A DNA stretch of 7,896 nt, taken from positions 1 through 7,896 of the forward strand of contig JBOFMT010000038.1 of NCBI GenBank assembly GCA_051658525.1, given 5' to 3'. Both the position numbers and the translations under genes were made by a program. The notes under the pieces were generated by a model. It worked only from the letters and a program-made list of their open reading frames with translations. It searched no databases and had not been told where the DNA came from. Positions 6,554 through 7,896 of the stretch are shown in pieces. Every line of letters starts with the position of its first letter. Positions within the stretch are counted from its first letter, which is position 1. Origin of the DNA: JBOFMT01 sp051658525. GTDB taxonomy: Bacteria; Bacillota_I; Bacilli_A; Erysipelotrichales; Erysipelotrichaceae.

Positions 6554-7269
6554 GACAACACCTCATTTCTTTTTTGAACACTGCGCAACAAATGTCCACG
6601 TAGTAGGACAAAGCCATTGGTTTGAATCAACAACATCGCAATCAAATAAGTACGATGCCGCTCTAAGGTTTTACGTTCAACACCACTTCCTGCAACTAGT
6701 GCTGCTAGTGGTAATTTTTTTGTTTGTAGTAGTATGTCTAGTAGTTCTGTATTGCTAGCCGCATAAGCAATCGCACTAGCACAACTTGTTTTGGTACGCT
6801 CTTGCTTTGGTGTATTGTTCGCTAAATCAGCAAATGAGATCCCAAAACGTGCTAACGCAGTTGTAAGTTCTAAGATTTCTTCTTGTGTTGCTAGTGTTAC
6901 TTCACAGCTATCACTAGGTGCTGCAATACGCTCATGTAGACTAACACCTTCTTCTCCCACCTCTTCATCAAGGGAGAGCTCACTTTGCCTACGCGCTTGC
7001 TTGCGTGCATCATCCAACAAGCGTGAGCGAATACATAGCGCTGCATAACTAATAAAATTACCTCGCTCTTCTACATAACGTAAAATTGCTTCATAAAACG
7101 CATGTAGAGCAATACTATAAGTATCATCACTCACACAAGCAGCAGCTTTTGTAAAGTTACTCACCTGTGACAAGATAAAGGGACGATACTGCTCTAACAA
7201 TTGATTCGCCACTTGTTCATCTGTTTTTGACGCTTGTAATTGTTGCAATAATAAGGATTGATTTTGCAT
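6550..7269 (-). CDS. sigI: RNA polymerase sigma factor SigI
   Basis: A 239-residue alternative sigma factor of the SigI type, close to the 251 residues of the Bacillus protein. Region 2 covers about 27-92: YRPFILSQVSNF, then DDTYSIALHAFYEAI (48-62), RGNFISYAALCI (69-80) and RSRLLDDARK, the family's core-binding and -10 recognition segment. Instead of a normal region 4 it has the SigI-specific C-terminal domain (about 133-228) with ALARFGISFADLANNTPK and GVERKTLERHRTYLIAMLLI, which serves -35 recognition and RsgI binding. The ATG at 7269 is chosen because AGGA lies 8 bp upstream. An in-frame GTG at 7308 lies between the -35 and -10 of the predicted promoter, upstream of the transcription start. 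SigI is known to control heat/envelope genes in Bacillus and cellulosome genes in Clostridium; here its nearest predicted targets are its own operon and the CotH-VTC group. Confidence 0.93.
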   Translation of the reverse strand: MQNQSLLLQQLQASKTDEQVANQLLEQYRPFILSQVSNFTKAAACVSDDTYSIALHAFYEAILRYVEERGNFISYAALCIRSRLLDDARKQARRQSELSLDEEVGEEGVSLHERIAAPSDSCEVTLATQEEILELTTALARFGISFADLANNTPKQERTKTSCASAIAYAASNTELLDILLQTKKLPLAALVAGSGVERKTLERHRTYLIAMLLIQTNGFVLLRGHLLRSVQKRNEVLS

Positions 7270-7296
7270 CTTATTCTTCCTTTCACATTGATAGAT

Positions 7297-7330
7297 ATAC
7301 GCACTCACCCCATCAAAAAGTGGGGTCGAA
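7297..7330 (-). promoter_or_regulatory. Autoregulatory sigma-I-type promoter of sigI-rsgI
   Basis: On the minus strand TTCGACCCCACTTT (7317-7330), 15 bp, then CGTAT (7297-7301) match the element at 5649-5682 exactly in both blocks and spacing. It lies 28 bp before the sigI ATG, with a predicted transcription start near 7290. sigI operons are known to be transcribed by SigI itself. No clear sigma-A promoter is seen close by, so basal expression may come from elsewhere. Confidence 0.8.
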
Positions 7331-7356
7331 TCGTCGATTTCTTAAAAAATTGGCAT

Positions 7357-7408
7357 AAAAAAAAGCATCCCCTCACCATTTGTACAATACAAACAGCCTT
7401 GATGCTTT
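7357..7408 (-). terminator. Rho-independent terminator upstream of sigI
   Basis: AAAGCATC (7362-7369) pairs with GATGCTTT (7401-7408), and an inner TTTGTA/TACAAA hairpin (7379-7393) lies in the loop. On the minus strand the stem is followed by eight T residues. It faces transcription arriving from higher coordinates and would insulate the sigma-I promoter immediately beyond it. The two-tier hairpin could also be a leader structure, but no upstream gene requires it. Confidence 0.7.
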
Positions 7409-7462
7409 AATCAAGCAACCAACCACAAACCATACACCCCCTGCATGCTTTATTCACTTCCA

Positions 7463-7484
7463 TAAAAAAAGTCCAAACCTGGAC
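7463..7484 (-). terminator. Rho-independent terminator of an unassigned minus-strand transcript
   Basis: GTCCA (7471-7475) pairs with TGGAC (7480-7484) around a 4-base loop. On the minus strand it is followed by seven T residues. The stem is short but GC-containing and tightly closed. No gene lies between it and the tRNA terminator at 7726, so it would end either read-through or a small RNA. Confidence 0.65.
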
Positions 7485-7701
7485 CTACTCTTTGTATCTA
7501 ACGCTATCGTTTTATCACTAGATACCTTTATGAAGTCTTATTGTGCCCTTAGCCCAATCGACGTATATCATAACAAACCCTGTTGTAATTGTATAGCTAT
7601 CAAACCCTTTTCACATCATTTTTTAACACATTGGTTACATTATCAAATACCAAAACCTTTTACACCACTGATTAAAAATAAACGAGAATAAGTATGCCAA
7701 A
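7464..7701 (-). ncRNA. Possible small RNA unit (low confidence)
   Basis: On the minus strand TTGGCA (5 of 6 to the -35 consensus, within 7690-7700), 18 bp and TTTAAT (5 of 6 to the -10 consensus) could start an RNA near 7665. It would run about 200 nt to the terminator at 7463-7484, including an internal GTATCTA/TAGATAC stem. The sequence is not recognised as 6S RNA, SRP RNA, tmRNA, RNase P RNA, a T-box or a riboswitch. Without conservation or expression data this is a guess built from a promoter-like and a terminator-like signal. Confidence 0.25.
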
Positions 7702-7711
7702 AGTATGCCAA
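7690..7711. repeat. Tandem 11-bp direct repeat
   Basis: AAGTATGCCAA occurs twice head to tail with no gap (7690-7700 and 7701-7711). On the minus strand each copy reads TTGGCATACTT, which contains a -35-like TTGGCA. The related TTGGCATA also occurs on the plus strand at 7350-7357. It could be a duplicated binding site or a chance local duplication. Confidence 0.75.
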
Positions 7712-7725
7712 TACGCTTAGAAATA

Positions 7726-7752
7726 GAAAAAAACCCTTTGGCTAAAGGGTTT
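7726..7752 (-). terminator. Rho-independent terminator of the tRNA operon
   Basis: AAACCCTTT (7731-7739) and AAAGGGTTT (7744-7752) form a perfect 9-bp stem with a 4-base loop. On the minus strand the stem runs into a T tract (complement of 7727-7733). It lies 11 bp after the CCA end of tRNA-Phe, so tRNA-Phe is the last gene of its operon. Confidence 0.9.
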
Positions 7753-7763
7753 GTTAGTTAAGA

Positions 7764-7810
7764 TGGTGGTCCTGGCCGGAATCGAACCAGCGACACATGG
7801 ATTTTCAATC

Positions 7811-7839
<29 letters not shown>
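7764..7839 (-). tRNA. tRNA-Phe (anticodon GAA)
   Basis: A 76-nt cloverleaf with acceptor GGTCCTG/CAGGACC, discriminator A and encoded CCA. The anticodon stem ATGGA/TCCAT encloses loop TTGAAAA, giving GAA for phenylalanine. Its 5' part (7811-7839) is identical to the partial copy at 1-29. It is followed directly by the operon terminator. Confidence 0.96.

Positions 7840-7896
<57 letters not shown>

Larger units (their letters stand above)
7409..7725. other. Gene-free stretch between the tRNA terminator and sigI
   Basis: About 317 bp with no convincing protein gene on either strand. The one long plus-strand reading frame starts at TTG, has no ribosome site, runs through two hairpins and has a composition rich in His, Pro, Lys and Cys, unlike the real genes here. 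It holds the terminator at 7463-7484, an inverted repeat GTATCTA/TAGATAC (7494-7525), a possible minus-strand promoter near 7670-7700 and a tandem 11-bp repeat (7690-7711). Confidence 0.7.

Noticed and set aside
7270..7308. A longer SigI starting at the in-frame GTG (7308)
   Set aside because: That codon lies between the two promoter blocks, upstream of the predicted transcription start, and has no suitable ribosome site. The ATG at 7269 has one and fits the family length.
7407..7463. A minus-strand 18-codon frame with CRGCMVC just upstream of the 7357-7408 terminator
   Set aside because: Its ATG sits in the T tract of the preceding terminator without a ribosome site, and the length is within chance.
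7519..7572. A minus-strand 17-codon frame (MIYVDWAKGTIRLHKGI)
   Set aside because: There is only a poor CAGGG upstream, and it is too short to separate from chance.
7380..7691. A 103-codon plus-strand reading frame in the gap upstream of sigI
   Set aside because: It starts with TTG, lacks a ribosome site, crosses two terminator hairpins that serve the other strand, and its composition is unlike the real proteins here.

Overview
The window reads as a piece of a low-GC Bacillota chromosome, possibly of the Erysipelotrichia or Clostridia type. The evidence is AT-rich sequence with GGAG-type ribosome sites, tRNA genes that encode their own CCA ends, a tRNA order (Arg-Pro-Met-Ser-fMet-Phe) that is a thinned version of the large Bacillus-type tRNA cluster, and a SigI/RsgI pair. 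The taxon below phylum is inference. Every convincing gene is on the minus strand, so transcription runs from high to low coordinates.

Layout from left to right: (1) 1-484, a tRNA operon (Phe partial, fMet, Ser, elongator Met, Pro, Arg) with its promoter at 526-554. (2) 639-1880, a single HTH_XRE regulator with a TPR-like C-terminal region, resembling the peptide-sensing RNPP regulators. (3) 2047-7269, a six-gene block read in the order sigI, rsgI, an RsgI-ectodomain-like lipoprotein, a VTC-type polyphosphate polymerase, a DUF4956 membrane protein and a CotH-family surface kinase. (4) 7331-7763, a gene-free stretch holding three minus-strand terminators, a tandem 11-bp repeat and a possible small-RNA unit. 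(5) 7764-7896, tRNA-Phe and part of tRNA-fMet again. The first 86 bases are identical to the last 86, so the window either closes into a 7,810-bp circle or lies between two copies of the same tRNA pair. The second option, or a tandem duplication, seems likelier because no replication, integration or phage gene is present.

The main biological interest is region 3. Two places, just before sigI and just before the lipoprotein gene, carry the same bipartite element, TTCGACCCCACTTT then exactly 15 bp then CGTAT. It resembles the C-rich -35 and CG-type -10 of known sigma-I promoters. This predicts that SigI transcribes both its own operon and the lipoprotein-VTC-DUF4956-CotH operon. Both RsgI-type proteins keep the Asn-Pro-Glu motif at the juxtamembrane site where characterised RsgI proteins cleave themselves, and both end in very acidic tails built from Asp-Ser-Asp-Tyr-Asp-Asp. 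The lipoprotein also has five 15-residue repeats that look like calcium-binding thrombospondin type-3 repeats. A plausible model (inference) is an envelope-stress or surface-sensing system in which SigI drives a surface phosphorylation/polyphosphate module. The Ser/Tyr-Asp tails could be the substrate of the CotH kinase or bind calcium.
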